Assembly (NCBI RefSeq): GCF_007856155.1
Contig: NZ_CP042266.1
Span: forward strand, 2,604,001 to 2,668,000
Direction: 5' to 3'
DNA length: 64,000 bases
DNA from: Streptomyces qinzhouensis
GTDB lineage: Bacteria; Actinomycetota; Actinomycetes; Streptomycetales; Streptomycetaceae
In this document: one piece after another, positions 1-8,024 of the stretch
Layout of the letters: each line of letters begins with the position of its first letter
How positions within the stretch are numbered: position 1 is the first letter of the stretch
Position numbers and translations under genes: made by a program
The notes under the pieces: model-generated
The model's database searches: none
The model's input: the letters and a program-made list of their open reading frames with translations, nothing else
Told to the model about the DNA's origin: nothing

Positions 1-738
1 CGGTACGGCATCCCCACGGTCGGCACCAGCGCCCATGCCTTCACCCTGCTGCACGACAGTGAGCGCGACGCCTTCCGGGCGCAGGTCGAATCCCTGGGGC
101 GGGGTACGACCCTGCTGGTCGACACCTACGACGTCGCCGAAGCGGTCCGTACGGCGGTGGAGATCGCCGGGCCCGAGCTGGGCGCGGTCCGCATCGACTC
201 CGGGGATCTGCTGCTGGTCGCCCACCGGGTGCGGCAGCAGCTCGACGAGCTGGGCGCCCGGCACACCCGGATCACGGTCACCTCCGATCTGGACGAGTAC
301 GCGATCGCCTCGCTGGCGGCGGCGCCGGTGGACGCCTACGGGGTGGGCACCCAGCTCGTCACCGGCAGCGGGCACCCCACCTGCTCCATGGTCTACAAAC
401 TGGTCGCCCGGGCCCGGGGCGAGGGGCCGGACGCGCCGCTGGAGCCGGTGGCGAAGAAGTCCGTGGGCGGAAAGGCGTCGGTCGGCGGGCGCAAATGGGC
501 CGCCCGGCGGCCGGACGCGGAGGGCGTGGCCGAGGCGGAGGTCGTGGGCACCGGGCCGGTGCCGGACGAGCTGGTCCACCACCAGTTGCCGGTGGAGCTG
601 GTGCGGGGCGGCGAGATCGTGGCCCGGGAGCCGCTCGACGTGCCCCGGGAGCGGCACCGGGCGGCGCGGGGAGCGTTGCCGCTGTCCGCGACCCAGCTGT
701 CGCGGGGCGAGCCGGTGCTGCCGACGGAGTACGTCTGA
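1..738 (+). CDS. pncB: Nicotinate phosphoribosyltransferase, C-terminal part
   Basis: Nicotinate phosphoribosyltransferase makes nicotinate mononucleotide from nicotinate and PRPP in NAD salvage. The window opens inside the gene, so only the last 245 codons are visible and the N-terminus is missing. Visible family motifs are RIDSGDL (fragment residues 64-70), the SDLDEYAI segment and the YGVGTQLVTG phosphate-binding loop. The nicotinamidase gene, which supplies its substrate, follows about 280 bp downstream on the same strand. The tail after the loop carries the usual KKSVGGK stretch. The assignment is firm; only the start is unknown. Confidence 0.92.
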   Translation, partial: RYGIPTVGTSAHAFTLLHDSERDAFRAQVESLGRGTTLLVDTYDVAEAVRTAVEIAGPELGAVRIDSGDLLLVAHRVRQQLDELGARHTRITVTSDLDEYAIASLAAAPVDAYGVGTQLVTGSGHPTCSMVYKLVARARGEGPDAPLEPVAKKSVGGKASVGGRKWAARRPDAEGVAEAEVVGTGPVPDELVHHQLPVELVRGGEIVAREPLDVPRERHRAARGALPLSATQLSRGEPVLPTEYV

Positions 739-1019
739 CCGGGGCCGCGTAGGTCCGTGGCCCCGGCCCGAGGGCCCGTACGGCCGGGCATCGGCGTGAA
801 AGGCCGGGGCCGGGTGGTGTGACGGCCGGTTCCGCGGGGACGCTCCGGACAGGGTGCCCCGCGCGGATCCGCGTCCCGCGCCCGCCGTCGCACCCCGGCG
901 CGCGCCGTCCGGGCGCCGCCCGCACACTGTCCGTGCGTACGCCGTCGTACGCCTGCTCAGGAAGCCCCCGTCCGATCCGACCACCCCCGGCCGATCCCGA
1001 ACCCCGAAAGGCACCCGCC

Positions 1020-1604
1020 ATGCGCCGCGCACTGATCGTCGTCGATGTCCAGAACGATTTCTGCGAGGGCGGCAGCCTCGCGGTGGCGGGAGGTGCGCGG
1101 GTCGCGGCCGGGATCACCGATCTGATCGGGCAGAGCACGGCCGGCTACCGCCATGTGGTGGCCACCCGCGACCATCACATCGACCCGGGTGGCCATTTCT
1201 CCGACACGCCCGACTACGAGACGTCGTGGCCGGTCCACTGTGTCGCGGGCACCGAGGGCGCCGGTTTCCATCCGAACTTCGCGCCCGCGGTGGCCTCCGG
1301 CGCCGTCGAAGCCGTGTTCGACAAGGGCGCCTATGCCGCGGCGTACAGCGGCTTCGAGGGCGCGGACGAGAACGGCAGCGGGCTCGCGGACTGGCTGCGG
1401 GAGCACGGGGTGACCGAGGTGGACGTGGTGGGGGTGGCGACGGACCACTGTGTCCGGGCGACCGCGCTGGACGCGGTGCGGGAAGGTTTCACCACCCGGG
1501 TGCTACTGGATCTCACCGCGGCCGTATCCGAAGAACGGACCGGCTGGGTGCTGCCCGAGCTGCGGGAGGCCGGGGTCGTCCTGACGGGCGAGCCGGTCAC
1601 ATAA
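1020..1604 (+). CDS. pncA: Nicotinamidase (PncA-type isochorismatase fold)
   Basis: This cytoplasmic hydrolase deamidates nicotinamide to nicotinate, feeding the adjacent PncB enzyme. The 194-residue protein has the normal family length. The cysteine-hydrolase triad is visible: D9 in VVDVQNDF, K102 in FDKGAY and C144 in ATDHC. The metal-binding set D51, H53, H59 and H73 lies in the DHHIDPGGH region and just after it. The reading frame is open further upstream, but the ATG at 1020 starts directly at the conserved MRRALIVVDVQ strand and has an AAAGG just upstream, so it was preferred. Confidence 0.93.
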   Translation: MRRALIVVDVQNDFCEGGSLAVAGGARVAAGITDLIGQSTAGYRHVVATRDHHIDPGGHFSDTPDYETSWPVHCVAGTEGAGFHPNFAPAVASGAVEAVFDKGAYAAAYSGFEGADENGSGLADWLREHGVTEVDVVGVATDHCVRATALDAVREGFTTRVLLDLTAAVSEERTGWVLPELREAGVVLTGEPVT

Positions 1605-1635
1605 CCTCTGCCCCCCTGCCCGGGCCGGGCGGCCG

Positions 1636-1953
1636 TCAGGCCCAGCGGTTCCGCAGCGGGCTGCTCGACCGGAAGGGGTGCCAGAGCTCGGCCGCCGGGG
1701 CGCCCTGGAGGCGCCACAGCAGTCCGTCCGGGTGATGGAGGACCGCCGTGATCTCGTCCGGCGTCGGCGGTTCCGCGTTCCCCCGCAGATAGACCGCGCG
1801 CAGCCCCAGATTCCGCAGCCGGGTCAGGGCGCGGGCCCGGTTGGCCGCATGCACCAGAAAGCGGGCGACGCTGCCGTCGCCGAGTGGGCTGGGCAGGCTG
1901 ACGGCGACGACGACGGTGCCGTTCGGGAGTCTGCTGAAACCTCCGCCGGACAT
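1636..1953 (-). CDS. Conserved small hypothetical protein
   Basis: A 105-residue protein I do not recognise. It has no membrane segment or signal peptide. The middle (HAANRARALTRLRNLGLRAVYLRGN) looks like an alpha/beta unit, and the end carries a DEITAVLHHPDGLLWR segment. The frame is open to 2028, but the ATG at 1953 has GGGGGAG about 10 nt upstream and was chosen. It converges on pncA with a 31-nt gap, and a strong hairpin separates it from the protease gene upstream. Function is unknown. Confidence 0.65.
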   Translation of the reverse strand: MSGGGFSRLPNGTVVVAVSLPSPLGDGSVARFLVHAANRARALTRLRNLGLRAVYLRGNAEPPTPDEITAVLHHPDGLLWRLQGAPAAELWHPFRSSSPLRNRWA

Positions 1954-2036
1954 GGTGTACCACTCCCCCGTGGGTCGGTCGACCGGGCTGGTCGGGCCCG
2001 GTGTCAATAAGAGGCGGTCACCACGCACCTAAACAC

Positions 2037-2072
2037 GATCGGCCGCCGCCCGCTAGAGGGCGACGGCCGATC
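2037..2072 (-). terminator. Hairpin downstream of the M6 protease gene
   Basis: Arms 2037-2051 and 2058-2072 form a 15-bp stem with one mismatch around a 6-nt loop. On the minus strand the stem is followed by GTGTTTA. It starts 26 nt past the protease stop codon, so it is the likely protease terminator and would also insulate the small gene further downstream. Confidence 0.7.
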
Positions 2073-2097
2073 ATGCTTTGACCTGCGGTTTCACAAA

Positions 2098-4560
2098 TTA
2101 CTTGGTCGACGGACCGACCTTCACCGTGATCGTTTCACCGCTGCGCGGCTCCTTGACGATCGAGATCTTGGTGTTGGTGTCAGTAACCTTCACGCTGCCC
2201 GTCGGATTCTCCGCGTACCAGTAGACGCCCTTGCGGTCGTCGAAGACGCTCCGGCCGGGGCGGGCCGGGATCGTGGTCGGCACACCGCCCTTGTGGAGGG
2301 TGATCGCGTCGTACGGCCGGGTCGAGAAGGTCGAGTCGAAGGTCTGGATCCGGTTGCGCATCAGCGTACCGTCGGACCACCGCAGCGGTTCGGGATTCGC
2401 GTCGATCGGCAGAATCTGGCCCGCGCCCGGGTGCACTCCGGTGTTGTTGTTGAGCTGGAAGGTGTCCCAGTACCAGATCATCAGTCCGTTCTGGTACGGG
2501 AAGTGTTCGGCCCAGCGGTTCCTCGGCGCCGGGAAGCCGAAGTTGTACGCGCCGATCTCCAGCCCCTTGTCGTACGAGACGTACTGGCGGTTCTCGGCGA
2601 TGTAGTACTGCTCGTAGTCCTTGGTGATGGACTCGCCGATCCGGCTGAAACCGTTCTTCGTCCAGCCCGCGTCGTCGGTCTCGGCGCTGTCGGTGAAGAG
2701 CGGAGCGCCGTCCGCCGTGAGGGTGATCGCGTCCGCGGTGAAGCCCTTCTCCGCGGTCGCGCTGTCCGTGCGGTACTGGAAGCGGAGGCCTATCTTCTGG
2801 CCCGCGTAGGCGTCCAGCGGGAAGACCAGGGAGCGGTGGGCGCCGGAACGGCCGGTCAGCGCGGGCTTGTCGCCCGCGTCCCGGCTGATCGGCCGGCCGT
2901 CGGCGGTCCCGTCGATGGGGGTCCAGGTGGCGCCGTTGTCCGTGGAGACCTCGGTGTAGAGGTAGTCGTAACCGGCTTCGATCTGCCACCAGGCGGACAG
3001 GCCGAGGGAGGCGGACGACTTGCCGGTCAGATCGACCGTCCGGGTCAGGGTGTTGCGCAGATCGTCGCCCATGTCGCTCCACCACTGGCGGCTGCCGTCG
3101 GCGGGCTTGACGACCGGGGTGGTGCCGGGCTTCTTCGGCAGTTCGACGATCAGCGCCTGCGGCCGCTTGGTGTTGTAGGCCTGGACGCCGAGGGTGTGCG
3201 TGGAGTCGGTGGCCGCCTTGGCCTTGGTGTAGTTGAGCCAGCCCAGCTGGAGCTTGTCCCAGGCGGTCATGTCACCGGGCAGATCGCCGATGGCGTTCTT
3301 GCCGCGGCCCAGCCAGGAGCCGGAGGACATCAGGCTCCAGAAGCCGGTGGAGTTCTCGCCGCGCCCCGAGTAGTCGTACAGATCGGGCAGGCCGAGGTCA
3401 TGGCCGTACTCATGGGCGAAGACGCCGAGTCCGCCGTTCTCCGGCTGGACGGTGTAGTCGCCGACCCAGATGCCGGTGGTGCCGATCTGGGCGCCGCCGG
3501 CCTTGTTGTTCACGGGGCCGGTCCGGCCGTTGTCGTCGCCGTACGCGTACCAGCGGTGCGCCCAGATGGCGTCGGTGCCCTGGGCGCCGCCGCCCGCGGA
3601 CTCGTCCTCGCCCGCGTGCACGAACTGGAAGTGGTCGATATAGCCGTCGGACTCGTTGAAGTTGCCGTCGTTGTCGAAGTCGTAGCGGTCCCAGAGGTCG
3701 TACTGCCTGAGGTCCGCGGTGATCTGCTCGTCGGTGCGGCCGCGCGCCTTCTGGTCGGCGACCCAGGCGTTGACGCCGTCGCGCACCGCGTCCCAGACGT
3801 TCTTGCAGTTGCTCTCGCCGCAGAAGTTGGAGCCGTAGCGGGCCTCGTTCCACTCGACCTTGACCCAGTCGGAGACCGTACCGTCGACGGAGTAGCGGCC
3901 GGAGGACGCCTTCTCGAAGTACCTCTTCACCGACTGCTTGGGCTGCCCCTGGGCGTCCTTGCCGGTGCCGAAGTAGAGGTCCTGGAAGTGGGCGCGGTTG
4001 TAGTCCGCCTTCCAGTCGGTGGCGTTGTCCTTGGTACGGTCCGGCTCTTTGATCTTGTTGTGCAGCGGGCCGGGGGTGCCGCCGTACCGCTTGACCGGCG
4101 GCTGGGGGCCCTCGGGCCCGTCGGGGTCGTACATCGTGGTGTCGTCGACCTTGTCGCCGAACTCCACCAGGATCGTGAAGATCTTGTCGGTCTTCTCCCG
4201 GCCCAGCTCGACGTACTTGCCCTTGTCGAGCTTGACGACGTTGGACGCACCGCGCTTCTCGACGGTCGCCTCACCGCTGATGACCTGTTCGAGTGCGGTC
4301 TCGCGCTGCTGGGCCTGCTGTTTGCTGAAGGGCCCGTCGAGATCGTGGTCCACATGGTCCTTGGCGGGTGCCGGGTCCCGGCGCTGCTCGGCGCCGCCGG
4401 CCGGGGACACGGCGGCCGCGGCGGACACGGCCGGCCGGGCCTCCCCGTCCTCGGCCCGCGCGGTGCCGTACGCCGAGACCGTGGCGGCCGTCGCGGCGAG
4501 CGCGACGACGACCGCGGAGGCCCTGAAGGACCGGCCGCGGCCGTTTCTGGTGGTGGTCAC
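2098..4560 (-). CDS. Secreted immune inhibitor A-like M6 metalloprotease
   Basis: A secreted zinc endopeptidase of the M6 (immune inhibitor A) family, 820 residues. Residues 1-36 form a signal peptide: a basic start, a hydrophobic core and an ARA cleavage-like end. A propeptide rich in charged residues follows. The zinc site is HEYGH at residues 383-387, followed by D393 in the extended HExxHDLGLPD motif. An Asp-rich DFDNDGNFNESD stretch near 295-306 resembles a calcium site. The C-terminal third looks like the beta-rich MAM/galactose-binding-type region usual in this family. It is monocistronic and followed by a hairpin terminator. A role in extracellular protein degradation is inferred. Confidence 0.94.
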   Translation of the reverse strand: MTTTRNGRGRSFRASAVVVALAATAATVSAYGTARAEDGEARPAVSAAAAVSPAGGAEQRRDPAPAKDHVDHDLDGPFSKQQAQQRETALEQVISGEATVEKRGASNVVKLDKGKYVELGREKTDKIFTILVEFGDKVDDTTMYDPDGPEGPQPPVKRYGGTPGPLHNKIKEPDRTKDNATDWKADYNRAHFQDLYFGTGKDAQGQPKQSVKRYFEKASSGRYSVDGTVSDWVKVEWNEARYGSNFCGESNCKNVWDAVRDGVNAWVADQKARGRTDEQITADLRQYDLWDRYDFDNDGNFNESDGYIDHFQFVHAGEDESAGGGAQGTDAIWAHRWYAYGDDNGRTGPVNNKAGGAQIGTTGIWVGDYTVQPENGGLGVFAHEYGHDLGLPDLYDYSGRGENSTGFWSLMSSGSWLGRGKNAIGDLPGDMTAWDKLQLGWLNYTKAKAATDSTHTLGVQAYNTKRPQALIVELPKKPGTTPVVKPADGSRQWWSDMGDDLRNTLTRTVDLTGKSSASLGLSAWWQIEAGYDYLYTEVSTDNGATWTPIDGTADGRPISRDAGDKPALTGRSGAHRSLVFPLDAYAGQKIGLRFQYRTDSATAEKGFTADAITLTADGAPLFTDSAETDDAGWTKNGFSRIGESITKDYEQYYIAENRQYVSYDKGLEIGAYNFGFPAPRNRWAEHFPYQNGLMIWYWDTFQLNNNTGVHPGAGQILPIDANPEPLRWSDGTLMRNRIQTFDSTFSTRPYDAITLHKGGVPTTIPARPGRSVFDDRKGVYWYAENPTGSVKVTDTNTKISIVKEPRSGETITVKVGPSTK

Positions 4561-5059
4561 GTGAAGAAATTCCTCCCCCGCGCCCGGGCGCCGCGGATCC
4601 GATGGGATGGGTGGGGCCGTCCGGGCGGGGGTCGCGCGTCAAGTGACGGCATTCGACCGTACGTACGGAAGAAAAGACAGTCCTTGACTTGGACACACCA
4701 ACTGCCCTATGCGGAGGTGGTGTTCCGATATCCGGACGGGCGTGACCGGTGGGCTCCGGGGGTACGGAGGACGGGGGCGGGTCCGGTAGGGGCGGGCGGG
4801 TCCCCGGCGGGTCCCCGGCGGGTCTCCGGCGGGGTGGAACGGGGCGGGCAAGGGCGCCCCGGCAGGCCTAACCATCGAACACGACCGCCGTCAAGGGGTG
4901 TGAACCTGTGCGCCCCCCATGCCCCGGCGGCCGGGGTGGCGGAACGCTTACCCCGCTCCCCGCCGGGCATTCAGCACCGTAGAGTCGCTCGGCGGTGCGA
5001 CCGCGTCGAGCGACACCCCCCGGTCCGGTCTTCCAACTGTCGTGAGGACGGTAACCGTC
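4561..5059. other. Intergenic region between divergent genes, with an 11-bp tandem repeat
   Basis: About 500 bp separate the protease start from the small membrane protein gene. Positions 4798-4830 hold three tandem copies of GGGTCCCCGGC, the third with one change. A weak plus-strand promoter candidate is TTGACT (4684-4689), a 17-nt gap, then CTATGC (4707-4712). No other gene is supported: frames crossing this region are extensions of shadow ORFs. Confidence 0.4.
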
Positions 5060-5320
5060 ATGCCGCGTCCGACCGCCGTACAGCTCGCCTCCGGTTCGGC
5101 CACCGTCGTCTTCTCGGCGCTCGCCCTGCTGCTGTTCACCGGGACCACCCACGCCCTCGGGGTGGCTGCCATCGGAGTGGCCGCCATGGCCCTCGGACTG
5201 CTGGTGGCCACCGCCCTGCCGATGAGCCGGGCGCTGAAGGCGGCGGCCCGTCCCGCCGCGCCCGCTCCCCGCCCGAAGGCACATGCGGGAGCGGGCTCGG
5301 ACTCGTCCGCGGCCCGGTAG
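5060..5320 (+). CDS. Small two-helix membrane protein
   Basis: An 86-residue membrane protein with two closely spaced hydrophobic helices (about residues 9-27 and 32-51) separated by a short THALG turn. A basic, Ala/Pro-rich cytoplasmic-type tail follows. It resembles the small unnamed membrane proteins common in Streptomyces. The ATG at 5060 has GAGGA about 10 nt upstream; an in-frame GTG at 5042 lacks a ribosome site. It ends 22 nt before the converging RDD gene. The family is not recognised. Confidence 0.65.
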   Translation: MPRPTAVQLASGSATVVFSALALLLFTGTTHALGVAAIGVAAMALGLLVATALPMSRALKAAARPAAPAPRPKAHAGAGSDSSAAR

Positions 5321-5342
5321 CCCGGGCGGCCCTCTTTGCCGG

Positions 5343-6158
5343 TCAGACGGTGGTGCCGGGGCCGGTGCCGTCCGGCACCGTCACCACCACGGTCTTGGCC
5401 GCCTTGTCGTGCAGACCCTGCCGATAGGGCTTGTCGGCCAGGATCGTGATGATGATGACCAGCCACCAGACACAGAAGCAGCAGACCAGTGCGGGCACCC
5501 AGAGCACGGCCGCCCGGGTGAAGGACGCGCCGGTGTTCGGTGTGCTGCCGTCGTTGAGCATCGCGACGCGCAGCTTCAGCAGCTTCTTGCCGACGGTCTG
5601 GCCGGTCTTGCGCACCATGAGCGTGTCATAGCCGACGTACGCCACCAGCGAGATCAGCGACCAGAGCCATTGGCGGCCGGTGTTGAGATCGCTGGTGATG
5701 TCGTTCCAGTCGTCACCGCTGTTCCCGGAGGACCAGCCGCCCGCGAGCAACGAGATGATGAACAGCGGAATGAAGATGATCAGTGCGTCGATCACCCGGG
5801 CGGCCAGGCGGCGGCCGAAATCGGCGAGCGGCGGCATGCCCGCGAGCGGGTCGGGGGTTCCGCCGTACGGGCCACCGCCGTAGGGGCTGCCGCCGTACGG
5901 GGGCGGGGGGGTTCCGCCCGCGCCGCCGTAGGGGCCGCCCTGGCCCGGGCCGTACGGCGAACCCGGCGGCGGGCCCGGGGGCGGTGGCGGCGGCTCCTGG
6001 CCGCCCGGCGGTGGCGGCGGCGGTGGTGGTGGCGGGGGCTCGGAACCGCCGCTCTGCCCGCCCGGCCCGGGCGGCCGCTTGGCGAACGGATCGTCGTCGC
6101 TGGGCCGGTCGCGTCCTGGGTCCCCCCAGCCGGAGGGCGGTGGCTGGTCGTTGCTCAT
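5343..6158 (-). CDS. RDD-family membrane protein with Pro/Gly-rich N-terminus
   Basis: A 271-residue protein. Residues 1 to about 130 are low complexity, with an 11-proline run and repeated PYGG units, and are probably disordered in the cytoplasm. The C-terminal half is an RDD domain: the first helix begins GRRLAARVIDALIIF, and the later signature TVGKKLLKLRVAML is visible. RDD proteins are integral membrane proteins of poorly defined, possibly transport-related, role. The start was set at MSNDQPPP (6158) because upstream codons read as a shadow of the neighbouring gene. It is followed downstream of a second RDD gene in the same direction. Confidence 0.85.
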   Translation of the reverse strand: MSNDQPPPSGWGDPGRDRPSDDDPFAKRPPGPGGQSGGSEPPPPPPPPPPPGGQEPPPPPPGPPPGSPYGPGQGGPYGGAGGTPPPPYGGSPYGGGPYGGTPDPLAGMPPLADFGRRLAARVIDALIIFIPLFIISLLAGGWSSGNSGDDWNDITSDLNTGRQWLWSLISLVAYVGYDTLMVRKTGQTVGKKLLKLRVAMLNDGSTPNTGASFTRAAVLWVPALVCCFCVWWLVIIITILADKPYRQGLHDKAAKTVVVTVPDGTGPGTTV

Positions 6159-6247
6159 GAGGGCAGTGCAACCCGCGCCCGGGGTCGCCGCAAAAGGACG
6201 CACGCCGTTCGGGGGACACCGCCCCCGCTCCGGCGGGTGGGTCCGGC

Positions 6248-7489
6248 TCAGCCCCGGACGTAGGTACGGGCGGCCTTGTCGTGCCAGCACTGCCGCCAGG
6301 GCCGGTCGAAGAGACACCACGCGGCATTGACCACGCCCACGGCGATCAGCCCGAGACCGCAGTAGACCAGCCAGCGGCGGAGCGCGGCGCCGAACGACGG
6401 CGGCTCGTGGGACTCGATGTCCACGACCGTGACCCCGCAGAGCTTCTTGCCGAGGGTACGGCCCCATTTGGCGGTCGGCAGCGCCTCGTACAGCGCCCCC
6501 AGGACCAGCAGCGCGGCCAGCACGATGCCGAACTGGACGCCCGTGGTGCCGTCCAGCAGCCAGACCGTGACGGTCACACCGGACCGCTCGGCCGCCTCGA
6601 TCTTGCCGTTGATGTGGTCGATCGCGCCGGTCAGCAGGGGTAGGGCGACAGCGCCCACCAGCGCGCCGAGGACGGTCGTATCGATGAGCCGGGCGGCCAG
6701 CCGTCTGCCGAGTCCGGCGGGCCGGGCCGCGGCCTGCGCCTGGGCGATGGCCAGGAAGGGATCGCTGACCGGGGGCTTCCACGGGATGACCGGCGCCTCG
6801 GGCGGCTGCTGCGCCCAGGAGGCGGCACCGCCCCCGGCCCCGTCGGCCCCCGGCACCGGCCGCACCGGCTGCGCCTGCTCGGGCACGAGGGGCTGCGGGT
6901 GCGGCTGCGGGTGCGGGGCCTGGGGCTGAGGGGCCTGGAATGCTTGAGGCACCTGGGGAGCCTGAGGTGCCTGAGGCGGTACGGCACGGATGGTGACGGT
7001 GCCCTCCGGAACGGCCCGGACCGGAGCGGGCACCTCCGCGGCGGGCTCCGGCACGACCGGGTTCACGGACCGCACCCCGGGCAGCGCCCCACCGGTCGGG
7101 TCCGTCCCGGGCGCGGGAGCCTGGGCCGGAACCCGTCCGGGCGCCGCCCCCGTACCGCCCCAGTCGACCCGCTCGCGCTCCGCGCCGAATCCGCTCTGCC
7201 GCGAGGTGTCGGCCTGCCAGGCGCTGGCGGGCTCGGCCCGTACCGGCTCATCGCCGGAATCCTCGTCCAGCTCGTCCAGAAAGACGGGCCCGGTCTCCTC
7301 CACCACAGGCTCAGGACCGGGGGCCGGCGCCGGAGCGGGCGCCGCGTCCCCGCCCTTGGGCGCGGGCCGGCTCGTACCGGGAACCCAGGCAGCGCCGTTC
7401 CAGTACCGGATATATCCAGGGATGGACGGATCCGGGTAAAACCCAGGGGCGGGGCTGCCGTCGCCGCCGTCGGGGGTGGGGGCGCTCAT
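6248..7489 (-). CDS. RDD-family membrane protein with N-terminal DUF2510-like motif
   Basis: A 413-residue protein. Residues 10-35 (PGFYPDP ... YIRYWNGAAWV) match the DUF2510 pattern, a short Trp-containing motif found at the ends of actinobacterial membrane proteins. A long Pro/Ala/Gln-rich linker with PQAPQVPQ repeats runs to about residue 260. The C-terminal RDD domain starts at GRRLAARLIDTTVLGALVG and contains the TLGKKLCGVTVVDIE signature. The ATG at 7489 precedes MSAPTPDGG. It lies 89 bp upstream of the other RDD gene, in the same direction, so the two may be co-transcribed and may interact. Confidence 0.85.
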   Translation of the reverse strand: MSAPTPDGGDGSPAPGFYPDPSIPGYIRYWNGAAWVPGTSRPAPKGGDAAPAPAPAPGPEPVVEETGPVFLDELDEDSGDEPVRAEPASAWQADTSRQSGFGAERERVDWGGTGAAPGRVPAQAPAPGTDPTGGALPGVRSVNPVVPEPAAEVPAPVRAVPEGTVTIRAVPPQAPQAPQVPQAFQAPQPQAPHPQPHPQPLVPEQAQPVRPVPGADGAGGGAASWAQQPPEAPVIPWKPPVSDPFLAIAQAQAAARPAGLGRRLAARLIDTTVLGALVGAVALPLLTGAIDHINGKIEAAERSGVTVTVWLLDGTTGVQFGIVLAALLVLGALYEALPTAKWGRTLGKKLCGVTVVDIESHEPPSFGAALRRWLVYCGLGLIAVGVVNAAWCLFDRPWRQCWHDKAARTYVRG

Positions 7490-7609
7490 CACCGTGGTCC
7501 CGTATCTCCTCGCGAGCCTCGTTCCAACCCTCCACATTTACCAGACGCCCACCCGCATCCGGGCCCGTCCGCGGGTAACGACCCCGAACCGGTGTGTCCC
7601 GCACGGCGT

Positions 7610-7966
7610 TCAGCCCCGCGCGACGTCCTCCGCGGTCCCGTCGATCGCGGGCCCGGTCCCGGGCGGGAGGTTGGCGACGATCAGCTCGACAGCTTCCTCG
7701 ATGGTGTCGGGCTTCCCGAGGGTGGCGCCATCGGTGACACGACGTACCCAGTACCCGTCGCCCCTCGGGTAGATCGTTCCCACGTCCTCAAGCCAGGGAA
7801 ATCGAATACACCGGCTGAAGGAGAGAACACCGTGGCTGACGAGTGGATACAACTGCCGGATTTCAAGGCGGGCGTATGCGGCCCTGGGCATCTCGGCACT
7901 GACCTGCTGGTCATCCATTCCGAGTACGAGTTCCCACTGTTCGTCCACCGTGTCAGCGGTCAGCAT
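7610..7966 (-). CDS. Small protein in the immunity position of the Rhs toxin
   Basis: A 118-residue acidic protein encoded 58 bp downstream of the Rhs toxin gene on the same strand. I do not recognise its family. It has no signal peptide or membrane helix, and contains RLEIRQLYPL and DGYWVRRV segments. In polymorphic toxin loci the gene directly after the toxin normally encodes a cognate immunity protein, so that role is inferred from position only. The ATG at 7966 follows AAGGAG-TAGGTGG. Its GC content looks lower than that of neighbouring genes, as expected of an exchangeable immunity gene. Confidence 0.7.
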   Translation of the reverse strand: MLTADTVDEQWELVLGMDDQQVSAEMPRAAYARLEIRQLYPLVSHGVLSFSRCIRFPWLEDVGTIYPRGDGYWVRRVTDGATLGKPDTIEEAVELIVANLPPGTGPAIDGTAEDVARG

Positions 7967-8024
7967 CTTCCACCTACTCCTTCTTCATACCAGCTGTTGT
8001 GCATGTTTCCGACGGCACACGGGG

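Noticed and set aside
2293..5427. A 1044-codon plus-strand open frame across the M6 protease gene and the following gap
   Set aside because: It is antisense to a protein with a signal peptide and HExxH zinc motif, has a shadow-type composition, and has no plausible start or domain.
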